Positions 43,911 to 56,985 are shown, counted from the first letter of the stretch. The stretch: 64,000 nucleotides of DNA from Acanthosoma haemorrhoidale (GCA_930367205.1 OV884013.1:117266869-117330868), one strand, 5' to 3'. The notes: generated by a model from the sequence alone, not told the origin. Numbers and translations: made by a program.

Positions 43911-44494
43911 GTTTATTTATAATGTATTTATTTTTTAGTTATGAAACTAATTACTAAATACACTAATGCTATCTAATAATAATATTACTGAGACATACGG
44001 AACAATTTCTGAAGTATTGCGCAGTATTGGTAACAGCTGGGCTGCCGGTTCGCACAGGTTCGTGAATTTGATCTTTGAACCCCCCGGCCGAGGTGCTCAC
44101 TAGTTTCAAATTCTACATCGTACGTGAAGGGTCTTATTAGTTTTATGTACTTTTCTCTGTTAAATAAGTTTAATTCCCTTCCGATATCTTATAAAGTGTT
44201 ATGAAAACTTGGTTGCGTCAATGTGTTTTACATCTGTTAACAATTAACTTGGAACAATGTTCATTTTTTGAGCTATCCACTTAAGAATGGAGAGCGACGA
44301 AAGGTTAGTGAATATTCTATTAGTTAATTTGTATCAATTATATGTTAATGTGTCTTTAATTAAGCATGTTGTCGAAAAATTATTTTTCTTGTTTTGCCTG
44401 TAACATATATTTGTACACACGTTAATATCGATTCGTCGTCTGATAATTACATCACGAACTAAGCCATACGTAATTTTCAAAATATTTTAAGGTA
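43911..44494 (+). repeat. Tandem duplication, conserved 584-bp block, copy 2
   Basis: Second copy of 42837-43420. Both contain GGTTCGCACAGGTTCGTGAA followed by a CCCCCCGGCCGAGG block, the TATA box and the ATG-donor exon. Confidence 0.93.
44190..44303 (+). promoter_or_regulatory. TATA promoter and short first coding exon (copy 2)
   Basis: The same arrangement as copy 1: TATAAAG at 44190-44196, ATG at 44287-44289 opening M-E-S-D-E, donor GAAAG|GTTAGT at 44303/44304. One Asn/Asp replacement relative to copy 1. ATG, frame and donor are all kept. Confidence 0.35.
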
Positions 44495-45387
44495 GAGGAT
44501 TGTGTGAACTTAGAAAACCAAACACTTGTCTAGTTATCGAAGATTACGGCCTGTTAAAAGACTTTATCACTTCTCAAAACTGCATCTTTCAATTTAATAA
44601 ATAATGTATAACCCTCAAAGAAATAAGTGACAAAGTATGTAATATATCTGAAATCATATTTAGTTTACTTAAAATACTTTAAAAAGTTTAGCAATCGATG
44701 GTAACGCAAATATTTACTCTGGGAAAAATATGCAAATAAATAGCCATTGAGAAGTTCGTTCTGTAGTAGTTTCAGTTCTATTAGGCGAACGGCTATATAT
44801 AAACTAAAACATTGGTCTTAGTGCAATAATTAACAGTATGTGAGCACTAACAAACATACGAATCAGTAACTTGGAAATAGTTTTTGGTTAATACATAGCT
44901 TCTTAACGTAATGGGTGTTAGTGGCCATTGACTTCTTTAACACTACAATTTGTTGATTGTATAAAGCTACAATTTATCTCAGCCAAATGCCTCGCATCAC
45001 GAAAGTACCTTTTGATCACATTCCATAAAGCACAGCCCACCCACTCACCAGGGAATGTTATATTTGATTTAGTGGAAGCAATTTCCTTCTCAACGACCTG
45101 TACCAGGTGACTTTCACGCCTCGCAGCTTCCCACATTCGGTTGTGGCAATTCGGAGTCAAACTTCAGTTTCTCCTCCCACTAATCACTTGGTTGTGCGCT
45201 GCAATTCTTCAAGTTCGATTGTCCGTATCATGGCGGGTAATCGATTTCGAATGCGTTCTCCTTAGTTGAGCAGGATCACGTCTGTGTACGATTGCTATTA
45301 AAGCCCGAAGGGTGACGGTTCCACTATAATCGATGTCATTCAGCGATTAAAATGATTCGACCCTTCTGAAATATCGATGGATATATA
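44495..45387. other. Unannotated; open minus frame at 44918-45160
   Basis: The minus frame (80 codons, MTPNCHNRMWEAARRESHLV at its start) has a protein-like composition but no recognised motif and no splice support. Confidence 0.25.
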
Positions 45388-46277
45388 AAGGGTGTCCCAG
45401 AATTAACGCAAGATTTGAATTGGCCGCCATTTGTGCAGTAAAGTGCTGGCAACCCTAAAAAAAAAAAACAGTTTGACAGCTGACAGTTTAGGGATAGTAA
45501 AAATGGAGCGTTACACGATAGAACAACGTGTCTTTATTGTTGAACATTATCTCAAAAATAATGAAAGTTTGGCGGCCGCAGTTCGAAAATTTCATACAAA
45601 ATATAGTCGGAGTAGTGTTTTGACTTCATCAACTGTGAAGGGATTAATTGAAAAATTTAGGGAGACTGGATTAGTTGGAGACACTAAACACACTGGTCGT
45701 CCAAAAACAAGCCGTTCAAATGTCAATATAGAAGCAGTGCGTGAGAGTGTTGTTGAAAATCCAGGAACATCAATTTGGCGTCGTAAACACAGTTCTTTGT
45801 GCCGAAATTGGATGATATTAATGTGGCCAATATGTGGTTTCAACAAGATGGTGCCAAATGCCATACAGCCCATGAAACAATTCAAATACTGCATGAGACA
45901 TTTCCAGGTCGTGTACTCTCTCGTTTCGGTGATCTGAATTGGCCCCCAGATCGTGTGAACACCTTTAGATTTCTTTTTTTGGGGTTATTTGAAGTCAAAG
46001 GTGTATGTCAACAAGCCTACATCCACCCGTCCATTAAAAGAGGAAATTCAAAGCTGCATCAACGAAATTCAACCACAAAATTTATGTGGTCATGGAAAAT
46101 TTCGACAAAAGAGTGCGTATGTGCAGCAAAGTCGTGGAGGCCATTTGCCCGAAGTGTTATTCCATAAATAACCCTATCCTATTTACTTTATAATTCAATA
46201 AAAAAATAACAACAAAAATACTAAGAACTATTTTCTATTTAAATCAAATCTTGCGCTAATTCTGGGGCACCCACTTT
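45388..46277 (+). mobile_element. Tc1-like element, deletion derivative (copy 3, most complete)
   Basis: 890 bp between TA dinucleotides with ends AAGGGTGTCCCAGAATTAAC and the complement of a matching end. The transposase start (ATG 45504 region: MERYTIEQRVFIVEHYLKNN) gives the helix-turn-helix and linker TGRPKTSRSNV, up to RRKHSSLCRNW. The C-terminal part (45799-46167: NVANMWFQQDGAKCHTAHET, GDLNWPPD) then lies in another frame. The second catalytic Asp region (FQQDGA) is kept, the first is deleted. It belongs to the arthropod mariner-like group with an N-terminal DUF4817-type helix-turn-helix (family placement from memory). Confidence 0.92.
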
Positions 46278-48872
46278 TATTAGCCTCGTTTGATTCAATA
46301 GTTTAAGCATTCGCTGCCCCTCACTACAAAACAGCTATTATATTCACCTAAAATTATTTTACATATACAATGCTTTGTTCGTATCTAAGGTATACCGTAT
46401 ATAGTGTTTTGTAACACACAGCAAGTTATATGCAGGTCGACAAGTATTACAATTATCTCTGTGTATATGTTATGCTAATGCCCACTAAGCTACCCTTGTT
46501 CTGTCCTCAAATGACGCATTGCTCTATTCTAATAAGCTCTGGTAATTCTTATTGAGTGTTTTATTTATTGCTCTGAGAATGATCATAGTGCTTAACATTT
46601 TATCATTGAGTCGATTTAAATGTATTATAAATTATAATACGTACCAGGAAGGCGCCAGTTAGCTTCTTGGGCACCGTGTATCTTAAAAGTATATTTCATA
46701 AAGTGTGTATTTTTTTATTTCATTGAAATTGATCCTATAAGTAAAATATCAAATAACATACTATTGAAGAAATTCCTGTAGACAAATTATAAAAGGATTT
46801 ACAAAAACAAATCACATTTTATTTTATCAGTAGGTCTACATAAGTTACTTGTAAAGTAAGGATTGAGTGGGTTTTAGTAAATATGTGTTAAAACTGAATT
46901 TTTATCTAAAACAGACACTCGTATTTCACATTTTATGAATAATCACAGGATTAAAATAGACCTTTTGGTAAACATTGTGGTTTATAAATCTACAATTAAT
47001 GATCAATTAATCAAATTAAGGTGGTTGGTTTTATTTAAAAAATGGTTTGTTAAAAAAAAAATAAAGCTGGTTTAGACATTCCTTTACTCAATAAAAAAAA
47101 AAAAAGGTTGAAATATTCCTTTTTAATTTTTTATTTTACGTTTCAATGCATAGTAATATATTGGCTTGGAACATATGAAATGTCAGTTCCTAGGTTATTA
47201 ACGTCATAAACGTTATTATTTCAAAATAACTTTTGTTAGCTTCAATACATTTCTCCCAATGACCAACGACGTTTTTTATCCCTTATTTAAAGGAAAATTT
47301 TGGCTTTGAACCTATAAATCCGAGAAATAAAAATTTTAACTTTTCATTTTGGATTTTTTTTTTTTTTTTATTGCGTCAAACGCTCTGAAAAAAAAATAGA
47401 CAGTTGGTGACCAGTATCAGATTTTTTAAGCTTAAAGTTCGAGTTTCTGGCAATCAGCGAGACCATGTGGGGGAAGTTCCATTTTTTTGTTTTCCCACGA
47501 GCATGAAATTGTAGCTGAAGTATGGCTGACGTTTAAGTGATTTGAAAGTTCTCTACTTGTCTGATATGGGCTGGCCTTCCACGAGATTCATTCTCGAGAT
47601 TTGTACAGTTTAACCAAAAGCCTTATTGATGTTTCGAAAGGCTTCGGAAGCATTATGTCCAAGTTTATATTAATACAAAAATAAAACTCTTAATTGCCCA
47701 GAGAGTAAAAATAGACAAACACTCGAACAGTTTACAATAAAGTGAAAGATATAGCATGACAATGTATCATTTTCTTGTTCAGTCGTAGAGTTAGCGTGGA
47801 TGTAACAGACCTAAGCTTTAGATGAGTTTTAATATGAGTTTTAAAATGGTATCTTACAATACCAGAGATAACTTATAAGTAAGCTTAGAGCTGTCGAAAG
47901 CGCCTTTTTAATAAATAGTTGTACAAAGACAATGAAGTTGTTTTATCATTACACAAATCCGCAATCAGGCATATATATTTTAAGCCAGTAAAACCTCATA
48001 ATATAAGTGATAGCAATGAAATGAGTTTTAGCGATATTTCAAAGGATCGTAAATAATTATTAGAATAAAATACAGGCGAATGACATTTTAAAACGAATTT
48101 TAATAATACAATTAAACGATTTTCTCTGTTTAACCTTTTCCCTGTAAAACTACTGTTCTGACTGGAGTCTGTACTCATAGGTGCGTTCTTCATCCTTCTG
48201 CCTTCCATTTGATAAAGGCTCTTGGTATAATATTTCTTAAGGCTATCCTCGACTTCGTACATGGGGACTGAAAGAAAAGGAGATGACAGAGAGGCCATAA
48301 GAAAGATTAGATCTCGTGCATTAAAGTCTCCCATATAACACTCTGGCACCTCATCGCTCTAAAACTCATTCCGGCCTGCGGCTAGATATCCGAAACAGTA
48401 GCGTACATAAGAAGTTAATTAACGGTGAGGGGGGGGGGATGTAATGGACAGACGGACGGACGGGCCAGGCAATAAGCAGACATGAAATGGAACGGCTACA
48501 GTAGCCGGATAGATAATGCTATCGAATGAGAGGGTCTGCGAGTCAGTAATGAGATTAAACCACTGGAATGATTCCTGCCTCAGGCGGTGCGTTTAGTGTG
48601 GTCGAGTGTGGACCTTTCGGCTAATACCTTCATCATCTTCATCAGCGGTCTCTCTTCGGAGTCACTTCATTCATGGTCCACCAGGTCCTCGTGGGAGGGA
48701 GAGGAAATCAATAATCATAGTTGGGTCCTATTAGATACCCCGACCATTTATAGTGGAATTTAATCCAATCTTTCACGAATGAAAAAAAAAATCACATTAT
48801 CTTTACCCGCCGTGTGGAGTTCACTAAACTTGCAATTCGAAACAAAAAAAATTCCACCTGACTTGCTATATA
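46278..48872. other. AT-rich, no confident gene
   Basis: The minus frame 47996-48349 (117 codons) is the longest. It contains MGDFNARD, which superficially resembles an endonuclease motif, but the rest does not fit, so it is left as a hypothetical frame. A G-run and GGACGGACGG repeats lie near 48430-48465. Confidence 0.35.
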
Positions 48873-49477
48873 AAGAGTGTCCCAGAATTAACGCAAGATT
48901 TGGTTTAAATAGAAAACACAGTTTTTAGTATTTTTGTTGCTATTTTTTTATTGAATTATAAAGTAAATAGGATAGAGTTATTTATGGAATAACACATCGG
49001 GCAAATGGCCTCCACTGGCACATACGCACATACACCTTTGACTTCAAATAACCCCGTAAAAATAAATCTAAAGGTGTTTAATGACACGATCTAGGGGGCC
49101 AATTCTGATCACCTAAACGAGAGAGTCCACGACCTGGAAATGTCTCATGCAGTATTTGAATTGTCTCATGGGCTGTATGGCATGTGGCACCATCTTGTTG
49201 AAACCACATATTGGCCACATCAATATCTTCCAATTTCGGCACAAAGAACTGTGTTTACGACGCCGAATTGATGTTACCGGATTTTCAACAACACTCTCAC
49301 GAACTTTCATTATTTTTGAAATAATGTTCAAGAATAAAGACACATTGTTCTATGTAACGCTCCATTTTTACTAACCCAAAACTGTCAGGTGCCAAATAGT
49401 TTTTTTTTAGGGTTGCCAGCACTTTACTGCACAAATGGCGGCAAATTTAAATCTTGCGTTAATTCCGGGACACCCTT
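48873..49477 (-). mobile_element. Tc1-like element, deletion derivative (copy 4)
   Basis: 605 bp, TA-flanked, matching inverted ends. Carries the same internal junction as copies 2 and 3 and a further deletion between the start region and the VRESVVENP segment, plus loss of most C-terminal codons. Confidence 0.9.
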
Positions 49478-50279
49478 TATCAACAATTATGATTTTTTTT
49501 TTACACAGCATTGGCTTTTTTACACACCAATCATGACTGGTTCATCAGTTGACTCACCATTTTATTATCTCATAATTTTAATACACTAATTTCTTTTTTT
49601 CTATGTTGGCATTTTTTTAATTTATGCAAATAAAAGTAAAATGTCAGATTGAAGGTGCACTGCTATGATAAATGACTTCTCATTTAATTCGTTAAACATC
49701 TCACTGCTCGAAAGTCAAAATCATTATTAACTACGAAGTACTTAATGTAGTCTCTCATTTTATTTTTTGGTTCAGGTGAACTGATTTTTTTCAAGTTTAA
49801 CTTTTTTGAATAGTTTCCAGTGTTATCGCCAAAAACTAAAAAAAAAGATGTTTCTATTATAGAACTCACTTGTGTACATTGAGCGAAAGACTTTTTCTAC
49901 AAACCTTTCTCTGTTACAGAGGAGGGTTCACTTAACTTATGAAGTCATTGTTTTTCTGTTTTAAATCGAAATCAAGTTAAACGATCCTGTTATTAAAAAA
50001 AGTTAAACAATATAGACATACTTCGACGTTTAAGCTGAACTTATATATGTATAGTCTTATATAAATTTAAAAAAACCGAAAAAAAAACCAGCTATAAAAG
50101 TGAAAAGGAAAAGACGAAAGAATGCAGCTGGGATCTGAGATATGACTTAAGTTTTTTGCTATGTGGAGCCGATATGGTTCGGACAATGGAGTGACGGGCT
50201 GGTACCTGGCGAAGATCAAATGGAGCACCAGCATACGGACCGACACAAAAAAGAGAGCAAAAAGTGCCTGGGAGATATT
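49478..50279. other. Unannotated AT-rich sequence
   Basis: No gene or repeat recognised. Confidence 0.4.
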
Positions 50280-50485
50280 GACCAGGTATGTTTGGCGTCA
50301 GACTTTCTGCCACCTTCGGTTGACTCCTCCACCGTTTCCCCGGATTTTTTTTTATACTTCTGTATCTTCCCTTTACGTCCATCCTTCAACATTACTTAAA
50401 TACCCCCTGCGAGCAGCCAATGATGGATATTTCTCCAGGGTAGTAGTTTCCAAAATAATCCCATTCCTTACCTGTCGTTGTTAAT
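50280..50485 (-). repeat. Dispersed repeat family C, copy 1
   Basis: Related to 60672-60885. On the minus strand both can be read as a short conserved peptide stretch (M-D-x-K-x-R-Y-R-S, later Q-P-x-V-A-E, L-T-P-N-x-P), so this may be the end of an unidentified retroelement ORF. Confidence 0.6.
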
Positions 50486-50690
50486 TAATTTTCCAGAAAA
50501 TTAACAGAGGCAGGTCATTTATTTATCGAGGGCGTTCTGTCTGTACAGGCGGCAATTACAATTAGTCAATTTGAAATATATTTATGACTTTTGCAGGCTG
50601 TCCTGTAAACGCTGTTTCTATACCTGATCTATTTCGTTTTTCTTCAAAACAAAGGAATTTTCGTTCGTTTTCAATTAATTCGGCATTTGA
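50469..50690 (+). repeat. Direct repeat family D, copy 1
   Basis: About 220 bp matching 53838-54052, starting CTTACCTGTCGTTGTTAATT and ending TCGTTCGTTTTCAATTAATT. Includes a near-palindrome around TTTTCCAGAAAA. Confidence 0.85.
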
Positions 50691-51363
50691 TAGATCAAAA
50701 TTATTCTCAATTGAGGAATATGGACTAAGCATTGACCTCTATATGTTCTTAGGCAGGGCATAAAGTATGGTGCACCTTCCACACGAGTAGGCGGGACAAA
50801 TCTCTAAAAAAAATTATTTAATACTGAATACGACTGAAATTTGCTTTGTAGACGTTAGTGTTGTTTTTGAAGAGTGTGAAGGATCGTCAATGAGTTAGAT
50901 CAATGAGTAGATCATTGCTGTATTTGTATCAACCTACAGTAAGCAGGTCCAAAATAAACCAAATGATAAAGAATTCAAAATAACAAAAAATAAACAATAA
51001 AATAAGATAGTTATTGCAGTATATTCTTCATTTCTAATAAACACAAAGTCATAAAACGCAAGCCAATAGCAATTGAATAAAAGCAGTTAAAAACTATTGC
51101 TCAAAAAATGTTTCATTCTAAAATGAAAAATATGTTCAAAAAGGTTTTAAATACAAGGACGACTTCCAAAGTCAAGTAAAACAATTGATAAGTCATCTGC
51201 AATCATATCAGTGTCCGTACCCTGAAATTAAGTCAACCGATCAGGGTGGTATTACCAATTGTTCCCTCATAGGTCAATATAAAGGGTTCATTTTGAAGAC
51301 AAACCTCAAATAGTCGTGTCTTGTGCAGAGAGTGTGTACAATAAAATATAATATAATAATATA
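50691..51363. other. Unannotated AT-rich sequence
   Basis: Nothing recognised. Confidence 0.4.
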
Positions 51364-52313
51364 AGGTGTCCCACAATTAAGGTAAGATTTGATTTAAATA
51401 GAAAATACAGCTTTTAGTATTTTTGTTGTTATTTCTTTATTACAATCTGCCTGATTGGGCTATAAGTAATTGTGATAAATGATCTTATTTATACCAATTT
51501 ACAATTTTCACTCACTCTATCATTCATACTATTTTTTATTGAATTATAAAGTAAATATGATAGGGTTATTTATGGAATAAAACATCGGGCAAATGGCCTC
51601 CACGACTTTGTTGGCACATACGCACTCTTTTGTCGAAATTTTCCATGACCATTTGGCATAAATGTGGTTGAATTTCGTTGATGCAGCGTTGAATTTCCTC
51701 TTTTAATGCACGGGTGGATGTGTGCTTGTTGACATACACCTTTGGCTTCAAATAACCCCATAAAAAGAAATATAAAGGTGTTAAATCACAGGATCTAGGG
51801 GGCCAATTCTGATCACCGAAACGAGAGAGTACACGTCCTGGAAATGTCTCGTGCAGTATTTGAATTGTTTCATGGGCTGTATGGCATGTGGAACTATCTT
51901 GTTGAAACCACATATTGGCCACATCAATATATTTTTACGCTAACTTACGCCGAATTGACGTTCCTGGATTTTCAACAACACTCTCACGCACTGCTTCGAT
52001 ATTGACATTTGAACGGCTTGTTTTTGGACGACCCGTGTGTTTAGTGTCTCCAACTGATCCAGTCTCCATAAATTTTTCAATTAATCTCTTCAAAAACACT
52101 ATTTCGACCATATTTTGGTAGGTTGTATGGTATATTTTCAATATCTTTGAGTTAATGTTCAACTATAAAGACACTTTGTTCTATCGTGTAACGCTCCATT
52201 TTTACTAACCCTAAACTGTCAGCTGTCAAATTGTTTTGTTTATTTAGGGTTGCCAGCACTTTACTGCACAAATGGTGGCGAATTCAAATCCTACGTAAAT
52301 TCTGGGACACCCT
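51364..52313 (-). mobile_element. Tc1-like element, deletion derivative (copy 5) with nested LINE tail
   Basis: 950 bp, TA-flanked. The minus strand keeps the longest C-terminal transposase part (51566-51922, 118 codons with FQQDSSTCHTAHET, NWPPRSCDLTPLYFFLWGYL and the closing RGGHLPDVLFHK) and a damaged N-terminal part (51935-52162). The internal junction differs from copies 2-4. A LINE tail is inserted at about 51440-51530. Confidence 0.92.
51440..51530 (-). mobile_element. LINE family A terminal fragment nested in Tc1-like copy 5
   Basis: About 90 bp with CAATCTGCCTGATTGGGCTA and the TCTTATTTATACC segment interrupts the transposon's TATTTTTTTATTGAATTATA region. Confidence 0.8.
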
Positions 52314-53029
52314 TATTTCTATAACTTATAGGATATCGCCTATAGTGAAAAGGAGGTAAAATGAAAATACGGTGGGTACGACTTTGGAGCTGTGCCGGAG
52401 AGTGGTAATAACATCCTGCTAGGGGCCGAAGATAAACTGCAGGATTTACAAATAGCCTTGACCATCGACCATTGTTAAATAGAGGACTCGGAGAGTAATA
52501 AAAGATGTGGAGTGCAGGCACACGGACCTGGACATAAAACGGGCGGTACACACTCGACATGTTACGGTGTGTCGACCAGACCTTAGGGCCTCATCATTTA
52601 CCCTAATAGAATATTATATATATTTATATAATACCCTGCCGTGTAAACGGGGGCTCAGCCCTCCTATATGGGGCAATCAAGTAGGAGGGTGAGTTATGCC
52701 TGCGGGCCTCTGCGCACAGCACTTTATAGCGATTCCACTAGTAATATTATTTACTGTCGCTCACAGGCTCCTATTGCGCATTCCTCCAAGCAAGTTATAT
52801 TCTCGATATATTATTGAAACAGCTCCTCTCCACACCACATGAATTTAAATTTTACATAGATACTTATGCATATAATAAAAAAAGGTAATCATTTCTCACA
52901 TAATTTAACGTATGCACATCGGCAAGGAATAATATTACACCAAAGAACAAAATCTACAAAAAACAGAGCGTATTTTAATGTTTACACTATATGAAAATTT
53001 AACTTTTAATTTTAATTTAATTAATGTTC
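52314..53029. other. Unannotated
   Basis: No recognisable gene. 52320-52720 is mildly GC-richer. Confidence 0.35.
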
Positions 53030-53715
53030 TATTCCTCTCCCTGTAACCGATACAGTACGGTACTTAGGCTTCCATCTCGACAAACGACTGACCTGGAACC
53101 CACATACTAGGCGGAAAAGACAAGAACTAAACAGACGCTTTGGACAACTGTACAGACCACTTCAAAGGACATCCCATCGCTCAAAAGAAAATAAATTACT
53201 AATCTACAAAATTATACTTATGCCAATTTGGACATACGGAATAGAGCTATGAGGGACAGCAAAAAAGTCGAACATCAAGCGTATTCAATCCTTTCAATCC
53301 AAAATCCTGAGAACAACAGTAAATGCCCCTTATTATGTCAGCAACAAAACCCTTCATAACGACCTTAATACACCCTACATTCTAGAACTCATCCCTTCCA
53401 AGTTTATGAAATTCCACAGCAGCCTTTCCAACCACCCTAATCCTGTAGCACAGTCTTTGCACTGCGCCACTCATCCCTATAATCCTCCTCGGAGACTGAA
53501 ACGGCAGTGGCCTCGTGACCTGCTATAATCGCGTGACAGTGGGAGTCCTGGCAATGGCCAGTTTCTCCAATCATGTCCTATTGTATGAATGAGCGAGTGA
53601 ATGATGACTGTAAATATGGTATGAATGAGATCATTTATCTGTATTATTATTGCCTTATAAAAGGCAGATTGTAATTATTGCACAATAAAGAATGTAAAGG
53701 AAAAAAAAAAAAATT
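53030..53715 (+). mobile_element. LINE family A, best-preserved RT tail and 3' end
   Basis: The DNA from GTATTTAGG-like 5' sequence through LGFHLDKRLTWNPHTR, IWTYGIEL, the QSKIL block and LHCATHPYNP to the stop near 53527 is mostly in register, with a few disabling changes. A deletion then removes most of the GC-rich 3' region. The copy ends with TTGCCTTATAAAAGGCAG, GCACAATAAAG and a poly-A tract. It is a jockey-like reverse transcriptase remnant without catalytic palm. Confidence 0.82.
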
Positions 53716-53837
53716 AATTAAAAAAAAAGTTTTGGTTATTATTACACCACCAGTTTTGCCTACCCTCAGGAATATGAATGTTATGATTTTTTAATTGAAG
53801 ATACCTTTTCCATAAAGCATAAAATACTCACATTTCT

Positions 53838-54052
53838 TACCTGTCGTTGTTAATTAATTTTCTAGAAAATTAACAGAGGCAGGTCATTTATTTATCGAGG
53901 GCGTTCTGTATTTACAGGTGACAATTACAATTAGTCAATTTGAAATATATTAATGACTTTTCATGGCTGTCCTGTAAACGCTGTTTCTATACCTGATATA
54001 TTTCGTTTTTCTTCAAACCAAAGGAATTTTCGTTCGTTTTCAATTAATTCAA
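53838..54052 (+). repeat. Direct repeat family D, copy 2
   Basis: Matches 50469-50690. The palindrome TTAATTTTCTAGAAAATTAA at 53854-53873 is perfect here. Confidence 0.85.
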
Positions 54053-54242
54053 ACACACTCGTATTTCTTTCTGGCATACTATTGCCTGCATCAGTCCCTG
54101 ATAAGTGGTTGCTTTATTGTTTCTCCTTTTATTATACCCACACAACCCAATTTAACAGATTGTAAAGTTTATTAATAAAGTATAGAAACTTAATTGATTT
54201 TAATTAAAAAACTTTTTTTCCAATCAATCTATTTCTTTATTC

Positions 54243-54500
54243 TTCTAAAATTACAATCTGCCTCATTGGGAAATGAGTAATTGTGATAAATGTTCTCATT
54301 CTTACCATATTTACAATTTTTCATTCACTCGCTCATTCATACAGTATTTACAAACAGCCCAGAGACCTCCCAAATCCACATGGTTGTCACCTCCCTCGCA
54401 TGCGAAAGAGGAGTCCTGGGAAGTCCCCCACGCTCCTCCGTCAGCCACGTCACAGGATACGAGCCAGCGGAGGTTGACGAAGAGCGCGAGAGTAACCGCT
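54243..54500 (-). mobile_element. LINE family A, 3' end fragment
   Basis: Minus copy with CAATCTGCCTCATTGGGAAA and the GC-rich region up to GAGCGCGAGAG. Confidence 0.78.
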
Positions 54501-55409
54501 ATTCTGATATTACTTAGGCCGTCATCAAAGTTATATGATCACCCAAAGATGATGGTTTACCCGTGAAATTTGTTGTGTTCTAATTAGAATAAACTGTGAG
54601 CAGATAACATTGACTTGAAAAAACGGACGGTATAAAAATATTTGTATTGTCCACCTCACATGAAAAAGCTCAACTGTGGAATAACACATTAAATACGATA
54701 CTTAAAAAAACATCACGAACATTATGTAACTTCTTATTGCAGAGGACTAAGCGCGCCTAGACATATTGCTCCTGAGACAAATTGCAAATTTAAAACTAAG
54801 AACAATAAATGTTCGCCCCAAACAAACCCACAAACAGGATACCCAAAATGCTAGAAGATTTGAGTTAATGGATAAATTATGGTGATAGGTTATGAACTAT
54901 TCAGACGGTGAGGTAATAAGAAGTTTTATCCATTTTTCAGAATGTTAGATTGGAATTTTTGGATGCGTTCAATGACCGCAATTAAAAATGCTTTTTGATT
55001 TGACCCATAATTCATTTAAAAAAAACGACGTCCAATTATGTAGTATACATAGTTTTTCAATGGGTTGTTTAGGTCTTAAATGTGGGTTCCACGTCAGAAA
55101 TTTGTATCTTTTACAATAAAAGTTTCCCTGAAGACATAATTTTTTCCACCGCAAAACGCTCGGAGAAGTTCGATCATCAAGAGTCGGATCTGAAACCTGC
55201 CAACTATTTCATATTTTTATATATCAATAAACTATGGCGTCAGAGTAAATGGGACTAGTTCACAAACCCGACACCTTGATTACTCACTTGGGGCGCTGTT
55301 GTAGTCGGCCCTGATTGGTCAGAATATGGTGGCCTCTCATTGGCCCCGAGCAGACAGCTGAAACTTAAACAATTCGACTCTTCTGAGATTTTTTTTTTTT
55401 TTTCACCGC
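54501..55409. other. Unannotated
   Basis: Two ATTGG (inverted CCAAT) strings near 55313 and 55340 sit in a slightly GC-richer stretch just before the LINE family B copy. No other signal. Confidence 0.3.
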
Positions 55410-55795
55410 TATTTCGTTATCTGACGTATACGACAGCTAAGAAACTCCAACAATTCCAAAATGGTATACTGATGAAAGTGGTCAGAGGTACTTCATTCGA
55501 GCAGCGAAGAAACAGTGAGCTGCATGAAATATTTGAGCTGCCTACGGTGGATGAATTCATGCAGCGTAGACATATCAAATTTTTCGACTCATTACAATAT
55601 CTAACAAACCCGGTGTTTAACACTATAACCCCCGCTCCGTTCCCCCAACGATGGCAGGACGCTGTCTTGGCTGGAACACTCGAGTCCTAGGTTCTACGTA
55701 GAGATTTAGTTTGTTTTGTTTTGTTTTGTTCCTAGTGTTTGAGTGTTTGGTGTCGGTGACAAATAAAAGGTGAGCCTCATCACCTAGTGTTGTAT
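55410..55795 (+). mobile_element. LINE family B, RT C-terminal end and 3' UTR
   Basis: The frame through PLFRYLTYTTAKKLQQFQNG, LPTVDEFMQRRHIKFFDSLQ and LTNPVFNTI ends TAG near 55690. This is the C-terminal tail of a second jockey-like family. The 3' UTR has AGGTGAGCCTCATCACCT (about 55768), a 6-bp hairpin conserved in all family B copies. Confidence 0.82.
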
Positions 55796-56904
55796 AAGAA
55801 CAATGAACTATTAACGACAATAAAAATTTATTATATTTAGGCACTCCGCCAAATGCATGTAAATGCAGAAAGAGGAGAAACATGTAATCCAAAAATTTTG
55901 TTATTTTTCTTTTTTGTACATTGTATTGTTTTTTTATGGTTTTGAAATAAAAAAAAAAAAAAAAAAAAGATTTGTTTGTCATTTGGAATTAATCGCTTAA
56001 ACTGAACACTACTTTTTCCCCCTGCACTGGCACTTGCAGCTCTCTAACAAACCCGCTAGATTTAGTCTCTGTCGTCTACCACAGCATTCCTAGGGAAGTT
56101 TCCTGGCTTCTGCCCACTAAACTAGTTTATCATTGGAAATGACCGAGTGTAACTTATTCTAAGACCACATAACTTACCTATCTGTACCTAGTACCTATTT
56201 TCCTTACATAGAGCATTATCGGATCCCACCTAAGACCTCACAGATATCAATAAGCAGAAATTAAGCTGGTGACTAGAAAAGGTCGAAGACCACACATTTA
56301 TCTCTTTCTGACGCTGGGGCTGTGGCTAGGTCGACGAGACCTCCCCCACTGGGCGTGCCCGACAAGTTGCTTCATGATTCAGCCCAGCTTGGATTCCTGC
56401 GAGAGACTTTTCACGTTTATGACAGAGGCATTGATTCACGGTTTGGTATGGAATGTAAACAAGGTGGCTAACATGGTTTTCATCTACATCCTCTTATTGT
56501 ACCTCATGTCCTATAAAACATTATCACCTGGCATGTGATACTAGGGTCCTGCTCTCCTCCTAGTATAATCTAAGCCTCCCATCGCTGAGCTCCTTAATTG
56601 AGTTTAATTACACAAACGAATCTGAGTGTGTACGCTGTTCGGTAACATAACTAAACCAATTGGGTAACTTTTATTTCATATTTAAAGCTTCATTCATGTC
56701 CAAAAGTGTAGCTATTTTTCAAAACGTATATTTTGATGACATTTTATGCTAAATCGAATCAAAAAAGAAAACAGCGGTTTACTCCGATATGTATAATTGA
56801 AATATAATAGCAAAACTCAAAAAGTGCGCCAAATGGTCAATTTTATTCCCACCTGGAGGGCAATGACGATGGTAAAATATTTGAAGAATCTTCATAATTC
56901 CTTT
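55796..56904. other. Unannotated; open plus frame 56269-56538
   Basis: The 89-codon frame has no recognised motif. There is a poly-A run near 55950-55968. No repeat was identified. Confidence 0.3.
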
Positions 56905-56985
56905 ATTGTGCTAAAATTACAATCTGCCTTTTATAAGGCAATAAGTAATTAAGATAAATGCTCTCATTCATACCATATTGCTTTA
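56905..56985 (-). mobile_element. LINE family A, terminal 3' fragment
   Basis: Eighty bases with CTGCCTTTTATAAGGCAATA and the CTCTCATTCATACC segment. Confidence 0.72.

Noticed and set aside
47996..48349. LINE endonuclease because of MGDFNARD
   Set aside because: Only this short string fits. None of the other endonuclease motifs appear and the remaining sequence is unlike the family.
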